Source: Gillisella vitis
GTDB taxonomy: Bacteria > Pseudomonadota > Alphaproteobacteria > Rhizobiales > Rhizobiaceae
Length of the DNA: 64,000 bases
Direction: 5' to 3'
Assembly (NCBI GenBank): GCA_009744235.1
Contig: WPHV01000003.1
Location: 248,001-312,000, forward strand
The notes under the pieces were generated by a model. That model did not search any database. It saw nothing but the letters and a program-made list of their open reading frames with translations, and was not told the origin of the DNA. Positions 49,923 through 59,296 of this stretch are shown here, one piece after another; position 1 is the first letter of the stretch, and each line of letters starts with the position of its first letter. The position numbers and the translations under genes are program-made.

Positions 49923-50528
49923 ATGGATGCCACAGTGAAAAAAATGTCGCCTGAAATGTCCCGCCCCAGCCGCGAGGAAGCCGAAAACGCTGTGCGCACA
50001 TTGCTGCGCTGGGCTGGCGACGATCCAAGCCGGGAAGGCTTGCTCGACACACCAAAGCGTGTGGCCAAAGCCTATGGCGAACTGTTTGGTGGCTATAATG
50101 TCAATGTCGAGGACGTCCTCGGCACGACATTCGAAGAGGTTGGCGGCTATAACGACATCGTTCTGGTGCGTGATATCCCGTTTTTCTCTCATTGCGAGCA
50201 TCACATGCTGCCAGTGATCGGCAAGGCACACGTTGCCTATCTGCCGAATGGCCGGGTGCTGGGTCTGTCGAAAATCGCCCGCGTCGTCGATCTTTTCGCC
50301 CGCCGCCTGCAAACCCAGGAAACCATGACGGCGCAGATTGCCGATTCGCTCGTTCAGTATCTTCAGCCACGCGGCGTTGCCGTCATGGTCGATGCAGAGC
50401 ATATGTGCATGGCAATGCGCGGCATTCAGAAATCTGGATCCACGACACTGACCACCACCTTTACCGGTGAGTTCAAGACCGATGTCGCTCAGCAGGTACG
50501 GTTCATGACCATGGTGCAAAACCGCTGA
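49923..50528 (+). CDS. folE: GTP cyclohydrolase I
   Basis: 201 residues. FolE converts GTP to dihydroneopterin triphosphate, the first step of folate synthesis. [11 protein letters not shown] supplies Cys and His ligands for the Zn; the second Zn Cys is in EHMCMAMRG. The ATG at 49923 (MDATVKK) has GGGAGAG upstream and matches relatives; the frame starts at 49845. It complements folP-folB-folK elsewhere in the window. Confidence 0.96.
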   Translation: MDATVKKMSPEMSRPSREEAENAVRTLLRWAGDDPSREGLLDTPKRVAKAYGELFGGYNVNVEDVLGTTFEEVGGYNDIVLVRDIPFFSHCEHHMLPVIGKAHVAYLPNGRVLGLSKIARVVDLFARRLQTQETMTAQIADSLVQYLQPRGVAVMVDAEHMCMAMRGIQKSGSTTLTTTFTGEFKTDVAQQVRFMTMVQNR

Positions 50529-50568
50529 TCGCCTCAGCGCTTGCGGCCTTGTAGTTTTGATGGAATAT

Positions 50569-50605
50569 AATAACGTACCGCATTGCTGCGGTGCGTTATT
50601 TTTTG
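50569..50605 (+). terminator. Rho-independent terminator after folE
   Basis: AATAACGTACCGCA and TGCGGTGCGTTATT form a long stem (one mismatch) around TTGC, followed by TTTT. It lies between folE and hisI, so hisI needs its own promoter or read-through. Confidence 0.88.
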
Positions 50606-50626
50606 CCTTTATATTGGATCGACGGA

Positions 50627-51085
50627 ATGATCAGCTTTGCAGCCCCTTCGACGGACAAGACCCTTCTGGAAGGCGCTGGCGTATTGACGCCGAAATTCGA
50701 CGCGCATGGCCTGCTGACCGCCGTTGTGACCGATAACCGCGATGGCGAACTGCTGATGGTTGCCCATATGAATGCCGAGGCCCTGGCACTGACCATCAAA
50801 ACCGGCCTTGCCCATTATTACAGCCGCTCGCGCAAGAGCCTTTGGAAAAAGGGAGAAAGCTCCGGCAATATGCAGAGCGTCAAGGAAATTCGCGTCGATT
50901 GTGATCAGGATGCCATATGGCTAAAGGTCGAGGTGGCCGGTCATGATGCCACCTGTCATACCGGCCGCAGATCCTGTTTTTACCGCTCCGTTCAGCTTGC
51001 CGATGGCGAGGCGAAAATGGTGATTACCGACGATCACAGACATTTCGATCCTGCGCAGGTTTACGCCGGCAAGGACCAAAAATAG
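50627..51085 (+). CDS. hisI: Phosphoribosyl-AMP cyclohydrolase
   Basis: 152 residues. HisI opens the purine ring of PR-AMP in histidine synthesis. [25 protein letters not shown] and [10 protein letters not shown] are family marks, the Cys binding Zn. The ATG at 50627 is chosen because the upstream in-frame GTG lies inside the folE terminator. Confidence 0.96.
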   Translation: MISFAAPSTDKTLLEGAGVLTPKFDAHGLLTAVVTDNRDGELLMVAHMNAEALALTIKTGLAHYYSRSRKSLWKKGESSGNMQSVKEIRVDCDQDAIWLKVEVAGHDATCHTGRRSCFYRSVQLADGEAKMVITDDHRHFDPAQVYAGKDQK

Positions 51086-51488
51086 ACATTTGCTATTTTA
51101 AACATCAAAAAGTCTTTACAGAAACGCTTTGGTAAACAAGGCGGCGCAGACTACCCCGGAAATACCGCATTTGAAGGCAGAGTAAATCTGCTGCATGCTC
51201 TCAAAACAGAGTTGGTGGACATGAAAATGCGGGTGGGCGTTACGACGTCGCCACAGCATAATGCGCCATATCAAACGCACTATGTTGTAGCACTTTGAAT
51301 TTGCCGCATAATTCTCTCCTTGGATCGGGCTCGATTTGAGGAATTACGCGGCAGACGTGCAAAGTATTGCTGTATATGGCAGCGCCGTGCATCGGACGTG
51401 ATGCACCACTGCATAGTTTCTGGCCTTAGCCAACGGCGGCTTCAGGCAATGCAGTTGGGGACTGTTCGGTCGAAAGGGTGTTCTGGAA
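51086..51488. other. Intergenic region with a family 2 repeat
   Basis: About 400 bp between hisI and a patatin gene. It contains family 2 repeat copy c (51254-51353). A 92-codon frame (51320-51598) overlaps it and is not convincing. Confidence 0.5.
51254..51353 (+). repeat. Dispersed palindromic repeat, family 2, copy c
   Basis: Contains GTTGTAGCACTTTGAATTTG, CCGCATAATTCTCTCC, and TTTGAGGAATTACGCGG, in the same order as copy a. The outer arms TGCCGCATAATTC and GAATTACGCGGCA can pair. Confidence 0.7.
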
Positions 51489-52439
51489 ATGCTGAACTGG
51501 AATTTAAGAGGTCAAGGGGCCGGTCGAGCCGCAAAGCCAGGAAACCCATCGGGGGGAAGCACTGTCGCCGAATTGCCGCCGCCGGTCGTCAAGCCTAAAA
51601 TTGCGCTTGCCCTTGGTGGTGGCGCTGCCCGTGGCTGGTCGCATATCGGAGTCTTGCGTGCCCTGGATGAGGCTGGCATCGAAGTCGGCATGGTGGCTGG
51701 CACGTCTATCGGCGCGCTGGTTGGCGGCTGCTATCTGGCGGGAAAGCTGGACGAACTTGAGCAATTTGCGAGATCCCTGACCGTGCGGCGCATCGCCGCC
51801 CTTCTCGACCTGACCATTGGCGGCGGCGGCCTGTTGGGCGGCATGCGCCTGACGAAACGCATGCAGGAACATCTGGAAGGCCTGACCATCGAAGATCTGC
51901 CGCAGCCCTTTGTCGCGGTTGCCTCCGAACTGACGAGCGGCCACGAAGTCTGGATCGATGGCGGCAATCTGGTCACTGCGCTTCGCGCGTCCTACGCATT
52001 GCCTGGTATTTTCGAGCCGGTGCGTTGCAACAACCGGACGCTGGTCGACGGCGCGCTGGTCAATCCCGTGCCGGTATCGGTCTGCCGCTCCTATGAGCAG
52101 CCGCTGGTGGTGGCGGTTAACCTCCACTACGATCTTTATGGTCGCTCCGCCGTGGTCAAGCACAAGGTCGGCCCGATCGGCCCGGATACCGGCGCGGTAA
52201 AACAGCCGAATCGGCTGGGGCTGACCGGCGTGATGGTGCAATCCTTCAACATTATCCAGGACCGGATTTCCCGCGCCCGGTTGGCAGGCGATCCGCCCGA
52301 TCTGGCGCTTCATCCGCGTGTCAACGATATTGGCCTGTCGGAATTCCACCGCGCTGGTGAATGCATTGCACGCGGCTATGAAGAAACCATCGCCCGTATC
52401 GCTGAAATCCGCCGGATGCAGGAAGCTGTGATGCGATAA
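51489..52439 (+). CDS. Patatin-like phospholipase family protein
   Basis: 316 residues. The patatin domain (about 37-240) has ALGGGAARGWSHIG (oxyanion loop), MVAGTSIGALVGG with nucleophile S73 in GxSxG, and LVDGALVNPVP with the catalytic Asp. The N-terminal 35 residues are low complexity. The family hydrolyses membrane lipids or acyl esters; RssA-like members are cytoplasmic. The ribosome site is poor, so a nearby alternative start is possible. Confidence 0.87.
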   Translation: MLNWNLRGQGAGRAAKPGNPSGGSTVAELPPPVVKPKIALALGGGAARGWSHIGVLRALDEAGIEVGMVAGTSIGALVGGCYLAGKLDELEQFARSLTVRRIAALLDLTIGGGGLLGGMRLTKRMQEHLEGLTIEDLPQPFVAVASELTSGHEVWIDGGNLVTALRASYALPGIFEPVRCNNRTLVDGALVNPVPVSVCRSYEQPLVVAVNLHYDLYGRSAVVKHKVGPIGPDTGAVKQPNRLGLTGVMVQSFNIIQDRISRARLAGDPPDLALHPRVNDIGLSEFHRAGECIARGYEETIARIAEIRRMQEAVMR

Positions 52440-52482
52440 AGCATCGGACCGAAGTATGGAAACCGGTTTTCGGTCCAAAGCT
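52440..52482 (+). repeat. Short palindromic repeat after the patatin gene
   Basis: AGCATCGGACCGAAGTATGG followed by AAACCGGTTTTCGGTCCAAAG. GGACCGA pairs with TCGGTCC. It belongs to the type of rhizobial intergenic palindromes with 'CGGACCGAA...CCGGTTTTCGG'. It may act as the 3' end of the gene. Confidence 0.6.
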
Positions 52483-52506
52483 GTGGTGGCATTCTCTCCC
52501 CTCACA

Positions 52507-52537
52507 TAAAAAAGCCTGCCCGGACAAACCAGGCAGA
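52507..52537 (-). terminator. Terminator after the CBS gene, minus strand
   Basis: On the minus strand CTGCCTGG pairs with CCGGGCAG (one wobble) and is followed by six T's. It is leftward of the CBS gene's stop by about 75 bp. Confidence 0.75.
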
Positions 52538-52609
52538 CCCAATATTCACGCAGAGAACTGGCGATTTATCGCGGAATGTCCGCGCCCAAAACCAGGCACG
52601 ACACCGGCC

Positions 52610-53044
52610 TTATCCGGCGATATAGGCCTTGATATGCTCGGCCTCCAGTTCCACCTCACGGATGCGTTGCTTGACCACGTCACCGATCGAGACGATGCCA
52701 ATCAGCTTGCCGCCGTCTTCCACCGGTACGTGACGGAAGCGTTTGCTGCTCATCATTTCCATCAATTGGTTGACGGTGGTCTCTTCGCTACAGCGAAACA
52801 CGTTGGCGGTCATGGCTTTGGATACCGGCAAGGACAGAGCCTCAACCCCACCTTTGCCGATGGCTGACGCCAGATCGCGCTCGGTGAAAATCCCGACGAT
52901 CCGGCTTTCCATGCCGACAACCACCACCGCACCGATCTTGTTGTGATGCAGGACCTTGGCGGCCTCGGCCAAACTGACCGTCGGACCGACCGTAATGACA
53001 TCACGACCTTTTTCGCTGAGAATATTCCTTACTGTCACAGACAT
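52610..53044 (-). CDS. CBS domain pair protein
   Basis: 144 residues, two CBS domains in tandem (about 5-65 and 75-130): DVITVGPTVSLAEAAKVL, IVGIFTERDLA, KRFRHVPVEDGGKLIGIVS. CBS pairs bind adenosine nucleotides and regulate partners; the partner is unknown. It is separated by 138 bp from the rhomboid gene on the same strand. Confidence 0.9.
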   Translation of the reverse strand: MSVTVRNILSEKGRDVITVGPTVSLAEAAKVLHHNKIGAVVVVGMESRIVGIFTERDLASAIGKGGVEALSLPVSKAMTANVFRCSEETTVNQLMEMMSSKRFRHVPVEDGGKLIGIVSIGDVVKQRIREVELEAEHIKAYIAG

Positions 53045-53182
53045 ATGCGCCTCCTCCTGGCAAATCTCCGGGCATGCAGGATTGGGTGCCTCTCCTCCTC
53101 CTGGATCGACACCCCCTGATCAGGAATGCTGCCTGTATTTGCTAGAGAACGCAACCAATTGGATGCATCGACACAGCTTTTT

Positions 53183-53974
53183 TTAATCGTCTGCCATTTT
53201 TTGCCCGATTGGGCGGCGGTCAAACAGCGCAAACCCCAGAAAACCTAGGGCGAAACCACCCAGATGCGCATCCCACGCGATGGCCGCGCCCGGATCACCA
53301 ACCAGCGGAATCCCGAATGCGATGATCACGTTGCCGGCCAGGAACATGATAATGAAGACAAGGACGGTGCGCTCAGACAGGCTGGCCAACACGCTCAACC
53401 GGGGTGGAAAGGCATCCTGTTCGCGCAGCCGCAGTCCGGAGCGTCCGGGGCCGAAGGCAAACCGGCAGGCAGCTCCCATCAGGCCGGAAATGACGCCGGA
53501 AGCGCCAATCAACAGGCTTGCATCGCCCCAGTTCAGGCAGACATGCGCAACAGCGCCAGCGGCTGACGTCGCCAGCCAGAACAGCCAGAAACGCACTGCG
53601 CCTATGCGGCGCCAGACCGGCGTGCCGAAGGCAGCGAGCCATAGGCCGTTGAAGCCGAGATGCTCGATACTGCCATGCAGCAACGAATAGGTGAACGGTG
53701 TCCACAGCCATGCCAGATCCTGGTTGGAAAAATCATAGACATAGCGCACCGGCGAGAAGCCGAATTCCACCATGATCCAATTGGAGATTTCATCAGACAG
53801 AATCCAGCCGGTCAGGGCATAGATTATCACCAGCAGCAGCAGCGCCAGAAGAATACCGCCCGGCATATTGAACACCGGTTCGCGTCCACCAGTCTCCGGG
53901 CCGAGGCCCTCGTCCAGCGGATCGTCCCCATCTTCAGGCTCGCGGTCCCATTGCCCCTTCGGCCTGTCGTCCAT
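53183..53974 (-). CDS. Rhomboid family intramembrane serine protease
   Basis: 263 residues. An acidic cytoplasmic tail (1-35) precedes about six or seven helices. Catalytic S159 lies in LIGASGVISG, the partner H237 in AWDAHLGGFALG. The helix 2 region with LLHGSIEHLGFNGLWL matches the HxxxN motif (H105, N109). Rhomboids cut transmembrane substrates in the membrane; the substrate is unknown. Confidence 0.9.
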   Translation of the reverse strand: MDDRPKGQWDREPEDGDDPLDEGLGPETGGREPVFNMPGGILLALLLLVIIYALTGWILSDEISNWIMVEFGFSPVRYVYDFSNQDLAWLWTPFTYSLLHGSIEHLGFNGLWLAAFGTPVWRRIGAVRFWLFWLATSAAGAVAHVCLNWGDASLLIGASGVISGLMGAACRFAFGPGRSGLRLREQDAFPPRLSVLASLSERTVLVFIIMFLAGNVIIAFGIPLVGDPGAAIAWDAHLGGFALGFLGFALFDRRPIGQKMADD

Positions 53975-54050
53975 GCATCTCTATTCCTTGTGATCCGTGA
54001 GCATCAGCATATAGCGAGAGATCGGCAAAAGGAAATGCAGGAGATCGCCG

Positions 54051-54068
54051 CTGTCAGAAAACTGTTGC
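54051..54068 (+). promoter_or_regulatory. PHO-box-like site upstream of the acid phosphatase
   Basis: CTGTCAGAAAACTGTTGC agrees with the PhoB consensus CTGTCATAAATCTGTCAC at 14 of 18 positions and has the 11-base direct-repeat spacing. It lies about 195 bp upstream of the phosphatase ATG. PhoB control is inference. Confidence 0.45.
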
Positions 54069-54262
54069 ACACAGACCTTAAGCAATCGCCAGCAAGACGG
54101 TTTCATTCCACTACGCCCAAGATTGACATGGGAATTTCACAGCTATTAATCTACCAACCTGACGAATAACATCCGCCGCTGCGAAAGCCCGGAAAACGCA
54201 GCAGATCAGCGGCAAGCTCTCGTTATCGCAGGGTTTCCAGAGCCCCAAGAGAAAGGCCATCC

Positions 54263-56188
54263 ATGAAAAAACTCTCTTCAATCGCCGCATTCGCGGCTGT
54301 CCTTTCCCTTGCAACAGCGCTGACGCCAGCCTTCGCCGATGGCCTCACCCTGCCCCCTGTTCCAGCCGGTGTCGGCCATGCCGATAGCGCGCCTCCACCG
54401 GCAGGCGTCATGGCCTATGTGGATACCGGCGCAACCAACCAGCGCGGCGACGCCTGCCATGCGACACCACAAACCAATGCCGGTGTGCGGGTTCTCTCCG
54501 GTTTCCTGGATCTTTGGACGCCTCGCACGCCCTTCGTCGATGCCGATCAGGAGGCCGCGGCCAAGGATGGTTGCCCGGCGATTGCCAAATCGGACTGGAG
54601 CGGCATTCCCGGCAGCCCGACCGATGGGGTCAAGAAGCTCCCGCAATTGCATGAACAGAATATTGCATATTCCATCAAGGTCACTGGCGAACATACGCCG
54701 GAACGCGATCTGGCCGCCTATCTGGACGACCGGCGCGGCAAGAATGTCAGCATTACCGATGGCCTTGGCCCCCTCGCCGACGCCTGGCGTCAGGGCGTGC
54801 GGCAGACAACGACGATCACCGGCATGCCCGCTGACGCGACCAGCGTCAAATATGATGACAAGGGCAATAATCGCGGTGTCGGCTCCAAGGACAATACCGA
54901 TCTCGGCAAGGCTGTCGACCTGATCGAGGCGGGAAGCGCCGATGGCTCGACCGAGCCTGCCAAGCGCTATTACAAATATGCCCGTCCCTACCGCGCCAGC
55001 GACAAGGTGCGGATCGTACCGCAACTGGAATTGGCCAAGAGCGACAAACCGGCCTCCGACGGCGGCTTCCCCTCCGGCCATACCGCCGAAGGCTGGCGCG
55101 ATGCACTGGTGATGGCCTATCTGGTGCCGCAGCGTTACCAGGAAATGCTGATCCGCGCCGCCATGCTCGGCGAAAACCGCATTCGCGCTGGCATGCACCA
55201 GACCTTCGACGTGCTGGGTGGGCGGGTGTTGGCCACCGCCATCGTCGCCTATAATCTCAACCGCCCGGATTATACGCCGCTGCGCAGCGAAGCCTATCAG
55301 CAGAGCCAGACCTGGCTGATGAAGCAAACCGGTGCGAAAGACGGCCAGGCGCTGCTGGCAGCGGCCCATGCCCTGCCGAAATCGACGGATGCCTATGCCG
55401 ATTACGCGTGGAACAAGCAATTTTTCGAACCACGCCTGACCTATGGCTACAAGCAGATCGGCGATCCATCCTTGGCGCCCAGCGTGCCCAAGGGTGCCGA
55501 AGTGCTGCTGGAAACCCGCCTACCCTATCTAAGCGCCGACCAGCGCCGGGTCGTTTTGAAAACCACGGAACTGGCGTCCGGCTATCCAATCATCAGTGAT
55601 CCCGAAGGCTGGGGCCGCCTCGACCTGTTCCGTGCTGCCGATGGGTACGGCGCCTTCGACGGCGATGTTACCCTTGTGATGGACGCCACCAAAGGCGGCT
55701 TTAACGCCGACGACACCTGGAAAAACCCGATTTCCGGCAAAGGCAAGCTGACCAAGCAGGGCAGCGGCACGCTGACACTGTCTGCCAAGAACAGTTGGAC
55801 CGGCGGCACGGTGATCGAGGACGGTCGCCTAGTTGCGCAATCATCAACCGCCTTGGGCAAGGGCGACGTTTATCTTGCTGGCGGCACGGTGGACATTGCC
55901 TCCGCGCCTCTGACCGTGACCGGCACACTGACGCTGCGCAACGATGCGACATTGGACATCACATCCAGCAAATCCACGAAAGCCCCAAGCCTTGTCGTCA
56001 GCAAGACACTGTTTATTGACGGTGGAAAACTGGTGGTCAAACCTGAGGGTCAATGGAAAGCCGGACAGACCATCAAGCTGATCACCGCCGCCAGGATTGC
56101 TGGAAAGTTTGGCGCTATCGAGGTTGAAGGCCATAAGGTCAAGCCGGTTTACGGCAAGAAAACCATCTCCCTGCGCATCGAAGAATAA
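54263..56188 (+). CDS. PAP2-type acid phosphatase fused to autotransporter-type repeat
   Basis: 641 residues. Signal peptide 1-25. The class A acid phosphatase signature is complete: K234-x6-R241-P242, P270-S-G-H273, and R306-x5-H312-x3-D316. From about 491 to 523 there is a passenger-associated transport repeat (GSGTLTLSAKNSWTGGTVI). About 120 residues of beta-rich sequence complete the protein. No autotransporter beta-barrel is present, so the protein is periplasmic or released some other way. A PHO-box-like site lies upstream. The gene stands alone. Confidence 0.85.
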   Translation: MKKLSSIAAFAAVLSLATALTPAFADGLTLPPVPAGVGHADSAPPPAGVMAYVDTGATNQRGDACHATPQTNAGVRVLSGFLDLWTPRTPFVDADQEAAAKDGCPAIAKSDWSGIPGSPTDGVKKLPQLHEQNIAYSIKVTGEHTPERDLAAYLDDRRGKNVSITDGLGPLADAWRQGVRQTTTITGMPADATSVKYDDKGNNRGVGSKDNTDLGKAVDLIEAGSADGSTEPAKRYYKYARPYRASDKVRIVPQLELAKSDKPASDGGFPSGHTAEGWRDALVMAYLVPQRYQEMLIRAAMLGENRIRAGMHQTFDVLGGRVLATAIVAYNLNRPDYTPLRSEAYQQSQTWLMKQTGAKDGQALLAAAHALPKSTDAYADYAWNKQFFEPRLTYGYKQIGDPSLAPSVPKGAEVLLETRLPYLSADQRRVVLKTTELASGYPIISDPEGWGRLDLFRAADGYGAFDGDVTLVMDATKGGFNADDTWKNPISGKGKLTKQGSGTLTLSAKNSWTGGTVIEDGRLVAQSSTALGKGDVYLAGGTVDIASAPLTVTGTLTLRNDATLDITSSKSTKAPSLVVSKTLFIDGGKLVVKPEGQWKAGQTIKLITAARIAGKFGAIEVEGHKVKPVYGKKTISLRIEE

Positions 56189-56206
56189 TACCCAAAAGCC
56201 GATAGC

Positions 56207-56297
56207 CTGTCTGGTTCAACCTGACCCTGGCAGGTTATCGCTTTCTTTGTTTTCATTTGTTTTTCGGGAAGACCGGGTCCATTTTTCTCTGGTCTAT
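56207..56297 (+). repeat. Dispersed repeat, family 1, copy d
   Basis: CTGTCTGGTTCAACCTGACC, TTTCTTTGTTTTCATTTG, then TTTTTCGGGAAGACCGGGTCC. Same orientation as copy a. It lies just upstream of the PilZ gene. Confidence 0.65.
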
Positions 56298-56408
56298 CTT
56301 TGGCTTGAGTCCCTGAAGATCTGTGGACAGATCGGTGAAGAGCAAAACACTCTGTTAACGCATAGCGCCTAATATTTCTGGCGACTCAAAGCGTTGAAGA
56401 ATCGTGGC

Positions 56409-57020
56409 ATGCATTCCTATCATCAGGCTCCCAATAGCGGCTCAGCACGGCCCCCGGTTCAGCGGGCGTTTCAGCGCGTCTCCGTGAGTCTTGAAGGCCG
56501 GCTGATGGTGCCGAGCGAGGATGAATATGTCTGCCTGACGGTGGATATGTCGCCGGGCGATGTCCGGGTGATCTGCGCGGCCCGCCCCATGCCGGGCGAA
56601 AGGATCATTGCCTATATCGACCATATCGGCCGCATCGAAGGCACCGTGATCAAGACCACAGATGATGGCTTTGTCATCAGCATCGTGGCAACGGAGCGCA
56701 AACGTGAAAAGCTTGCGGCTCAATTGACATGGATTGCCAACAAGCACGAACTGGGCCTGCCGGAAGACCGCCGCCATGACCGATTGACACCAAAGCAGCC
56801 GCGCACCGAACTCGTCTTTGATGACGGTCGCAAATACAACTGCCGGATCATGGACCTGTCCCTTTCAGGTGCGGCGATCGATATCGATATTCGCCCACCG
56901 CTTGGCACTGCGGTACGCCTGGGCAGCATGCGTGGCCGCGTCGTGCGCCACTTCCTTGAAGGCGTTGCCATCGAGTTCACCACCCTGCAATCCCGCGAGG
57001 CCCTGACAGAGTTTCTGTAG
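56409..57020 (+). CDS. Protein with two PilZ domains
   Basis: 203 residues from the ATG at 56409 (a TTG at 56394 is also open). Two PilZ-like halves. The second has a full c-di-GMP motif set: RRHDR (about 125-129) and DLSLSGAAID. The first has RAFQR and VDMSPGD, a variant of the D/NxSxxG motif. It should sense c-di-GMP in the cytoplasm. A membrane diguanylate cyclase gene lies about 25 kb away. Copies of repeat family 1 flank it on both sides. Confidence 0.8.
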   Translation: MHSYHQAPNSGSARPPVQRAFQRVSVSLEGRLMVPSEDEYVCLTVDMSPGDVRVICAARPMPGERIIAYIDHIGRIEGTVIKTTDDGFVISIVATERKREKLAAQLTWIANKHELGLPEDRRHDRLTPKQPRTELVFDDGRKYNCRIMDLSLSGAAIDIDIRPPLGTAVRLGSMRGRVVRHFLEGVAIEFTTLQSREALTEFL

Positions 57021-57638
57021 GACCCGTCCGGTTTATATTGAGCCAGACTGCCGCTTTATATCGGCTGTCTTTCGCGAAATCGGGATTCGCTTCGCCCTGG
57101 CAGTTTCGAGCATGCGCAGAGGATTCCGTCCTCGGCCCTCTGTTACCTTCCAAATCTCCCGTGTCATCTCGCTCATCCAGCCAAGGCGAAAACCTCTGTG
57201 TATTTTTCGGCCTGATGCTAGATCCCAATCCCGTTCATCCATCATTCACCAAAACCCATGCATTTTTGGAGTAATTCGAGTATTTCCTGCGGTTTTTTGG
57301 CGATAAATCCCTTTTTGGGGTCCATCGCCATCAACGTCCGCCTAAACTCGTGGGATAGTGATGCGTTCTTTCGGGACAACACGCCACAATCTTCCTGGCG
57401 CATTTTTCTGTCAATTTTTTATATTTTTCAGATAGATAGAAATCTTGCTTGCGATGCTGACATAACCGTTCATTCCAGCCCACCCTGCCAATTCCCATAG
57501 AAAACAGCAGTAAATTGACTAAAATTTTATTTTAATTTTATACTTATTTTGCTCGACTTTGTACTTATTCCTACCTTCCAATTTTGCCAGACAGCAAAGT
57601 ATCACTGTCATTGTACTCCCATAACGGGGAGACACCCA
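57021..57638. other. Long intergenic region, AT-rich right half
   Basis: About 620 bp before the BTLCP gene. The left part is repeat family 1 copy e. The right half (57330-57600) is AT-rich, unlike the rest of the window, with no convincing ORF. Confidence 0.5.
57025..57110 (+). repeat. Dispersed repeat, family 1, copy e (degenerate)
   Basis: CCGGTTTATATTGAGCCAGAC, GGCTGTCTTTCGCGAAATCGG, then CTTCGCCCTGGCAGTTTCGA follow the block order of copy a with many changes. The T-rich core is shortened. Confidence 0.5.
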
Positions 57639-58253
57639 ATGACGAACAAGAAGACGACAACAGGTTTCGCCATCATCGCCGCTATCGTGGCATTCGCCAG
57701 CGCACAAGCGGCTTTTGCCGGCCAGCCTTCGATGAAAATCAATGGCAGAGCCAGCCAGCCGATCGGCCATTACGAGTTCTGCCAGCGCTATGCCAGCGAA
57801 TGCCGTCCCTCCGGCAGCGATAGAGGTCCGCAACAACTGACGCCCGCGCTCTGGCAGGACATTCTTGAGGTAAACTACACCGTCAACACCACCATCAAGC
57901 CAGAAACCGATATGGAGCTTTACGGTGTCGAGGAATGGTGGGAATACCCAACCATTGCGGGCGATTGCGAAGATTACGCGCTGCTCAAGCGCCGTCAGTT
58001 GATTGCCAAAGGTGTAGCTGAATCCAACCTGCTGATAACCGTGGTACTTCAACCCAATGGCGACGGCCATGCCGTGCTGACCGTCCGCACAGATCGGGGT
58101 GATTTCATCCTCGACAACATGCGCAACAAGGTGCTGCTGTGGTCGGATACGGAATATACGTTCCTGAAACGCCAGTCCTCCGACAATCCGGGGCAATGGA
58201 TGAAGATCCAGGATGGTCGTGCTGCAACGGTTGCCGCCCTTCCGAAAAACTGA
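57639..58253 (+). CDS. Transglutaminase-like cysteine peptidase (BTLCP)
   Basis: 204 residues with a signal peptide (about 1-27). The BTLCP triad is visible: Cys110 in GDCEDYALLKR, His in GHAVLTV, Asp in ILDNM. The family (Peptidase C93) includes LapG, which cleaves surface adhesins under c-di-GMP control, but no LapD is nearby and the role here is unknown. GGGGAG precedes the ATG. A strong terminator follows the gene. Confidence 0.88.
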   Translation: MTNKKTTTGFAIIAAIVAFASAQAAFAGQPSMKINGRASQPIGHYEFCQRYASECRPSGSDRGPQQLTPALWQDILEVNYTVNTTIKPETDMELYGVEEWWEYPTIAGDCEDYALLKRRQLIAKGVAESNLLITVVLQPNGDGHAVLTVRTDRGDFILDNMRNKVLLWSDTEYTFLKRQSSDNPGQWMKIQDGRAATVAALPKN

Positions 58254-58339
58254 CCGCCAAAGCGAGGACGCGACCGCATCCACGACATCTGGCAGATATT
58301 GGCCCGGTCGTCCCCGCATCTCCGTCCGACCAAGGCCAA

Positions 58340-58377
58340 GAGCCGGTTCCGCTGCCACGGAACCGGCTCACTTTTTT
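58340..58377 (+). terminator. Rho-independent terminator after the BTLCP gene
   Basis: GAGCCGGTTCCG and CGGAACCGGCTC form a perfect 12-bp stem with a 6-base loop, then CTTTTTT after one base. Confidence 0.92.
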
Positions 58378-58540
58378 GGATATTGCAGACATACAGAACT
58401 GCGCCCTTAACGCGCCATTAACCATGCGCTGCCCATGCTTCTATGCGCGACTCAGGTTCCGGTTTCTTCAGGTTGTCGGCCAGTGCCTCACCCATGATGC
58501 CGTGGAAGGGTTGCGCAGCCAAGAGAAGGCCAGCCGAAGC

Positions 58541-59296
58541 ATGGACCATGCCGTCAAGTCACCCGCGATCACCATGGAAAAGCCCCTGATCTCCACCAGA
58601 GTGCTGACGATTTGTTTTGCGGTTCTCGGCCTTCTCATCGTCTTTTCCCTGGCGCTGTTTCTGGGCAGCGACTGGATTGGCCGCGCGCTGACAAGTGATC
58701 GGCGCAGCGAGAGCACGACACCGCGAGCGATCACCATTGGCCTTGATCATCTGCGCATTGAAGACAACACCATAAGGTTCCAACGCCAGCGCCACGATGG
58801 CGCTCTCGCCCGCGTGGATCTGGCCCTGACTTGGCCGGAAATGCGCGGCTATAGCCAGGCAGACCGGCTGCGGTTCGATGATGTCAGCCAATCGAACGAG
58901 TTGATCTTCCTTCAGATTTCACAGAGCACCATGTCACGCGACATGTCCGGCCGGATTGAGCCTATCTACAAGCAACTGTTCGAAGGAGCGCCTCAGCCAG
59001 GCCCCTTTGGCCTGACCGGCCACCGCTTTCGGGCAGGCAGCGGCTATGACGGTGAAATTCTCTATACTGCGCCACGACCGGGTCGCCCGGACTTCGCCAT
59101 CCGTTGCCTTTCACCCGATCAAGCCGGGCTGCAACAGGACGGACCAGCCGTCGATACCTGCCAGCGCGATCTCAACGCCGGTCACGATCTCAGCGTACTT
59201 TACCGGTTTTCGCGCCAGAAATTGGCAGACTGGCGGCAAATCGATACCGCTGTCGAAGCATTCGTCGCCTCCCGCCTCACGGTGTCGAGTGAGTAG
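58541..59296 (+). CDS. Single-span membrane protein, unknown function
   Basis: 251 residues from the ATG at 58541 (MDHAVKSP); an ATG at 58574 is also in frame. One membrane helix (about residues 24-46, ICFAVLGLLIVFSLALFLG) anchors a periplasmic part with no recognised domain. The periplasmic part contains AGSGYDGEILY and a Cys pair (IRCLSPD, VDTCQRD). It looks like a conserved Rhizobiaceae family. Confidence 0.6.
   Translation: MDHAVKSPAITMEKPLISTRVLTICFAVLGLLIVFSLALFLGSDWIGRALTSDRRSESTTPRAITIGLDHLRIEDNTIRFQRQRHDGALARVDLALTWPEMRGYSQADRLRFDDVSQSNELIFLQISQSTMSRDMSGRIEPIYKQLFEGAPQPGPFGLTGHRFRAGSGYDGEILYTAPRPGRPDFAIRCLSPDQAGLQQDGPAVDTCQRDLNAGHDLSVLYRFSRQKLADWRQIDTAVEAFVASRLTVSSE

Noticed and set aside
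57258..57500. An 80-codon frame in the AT-rich gap before the BTLCP gene
   Set aside because: Composition unlike the neighbours, no ribosome site, and no conserved motif.
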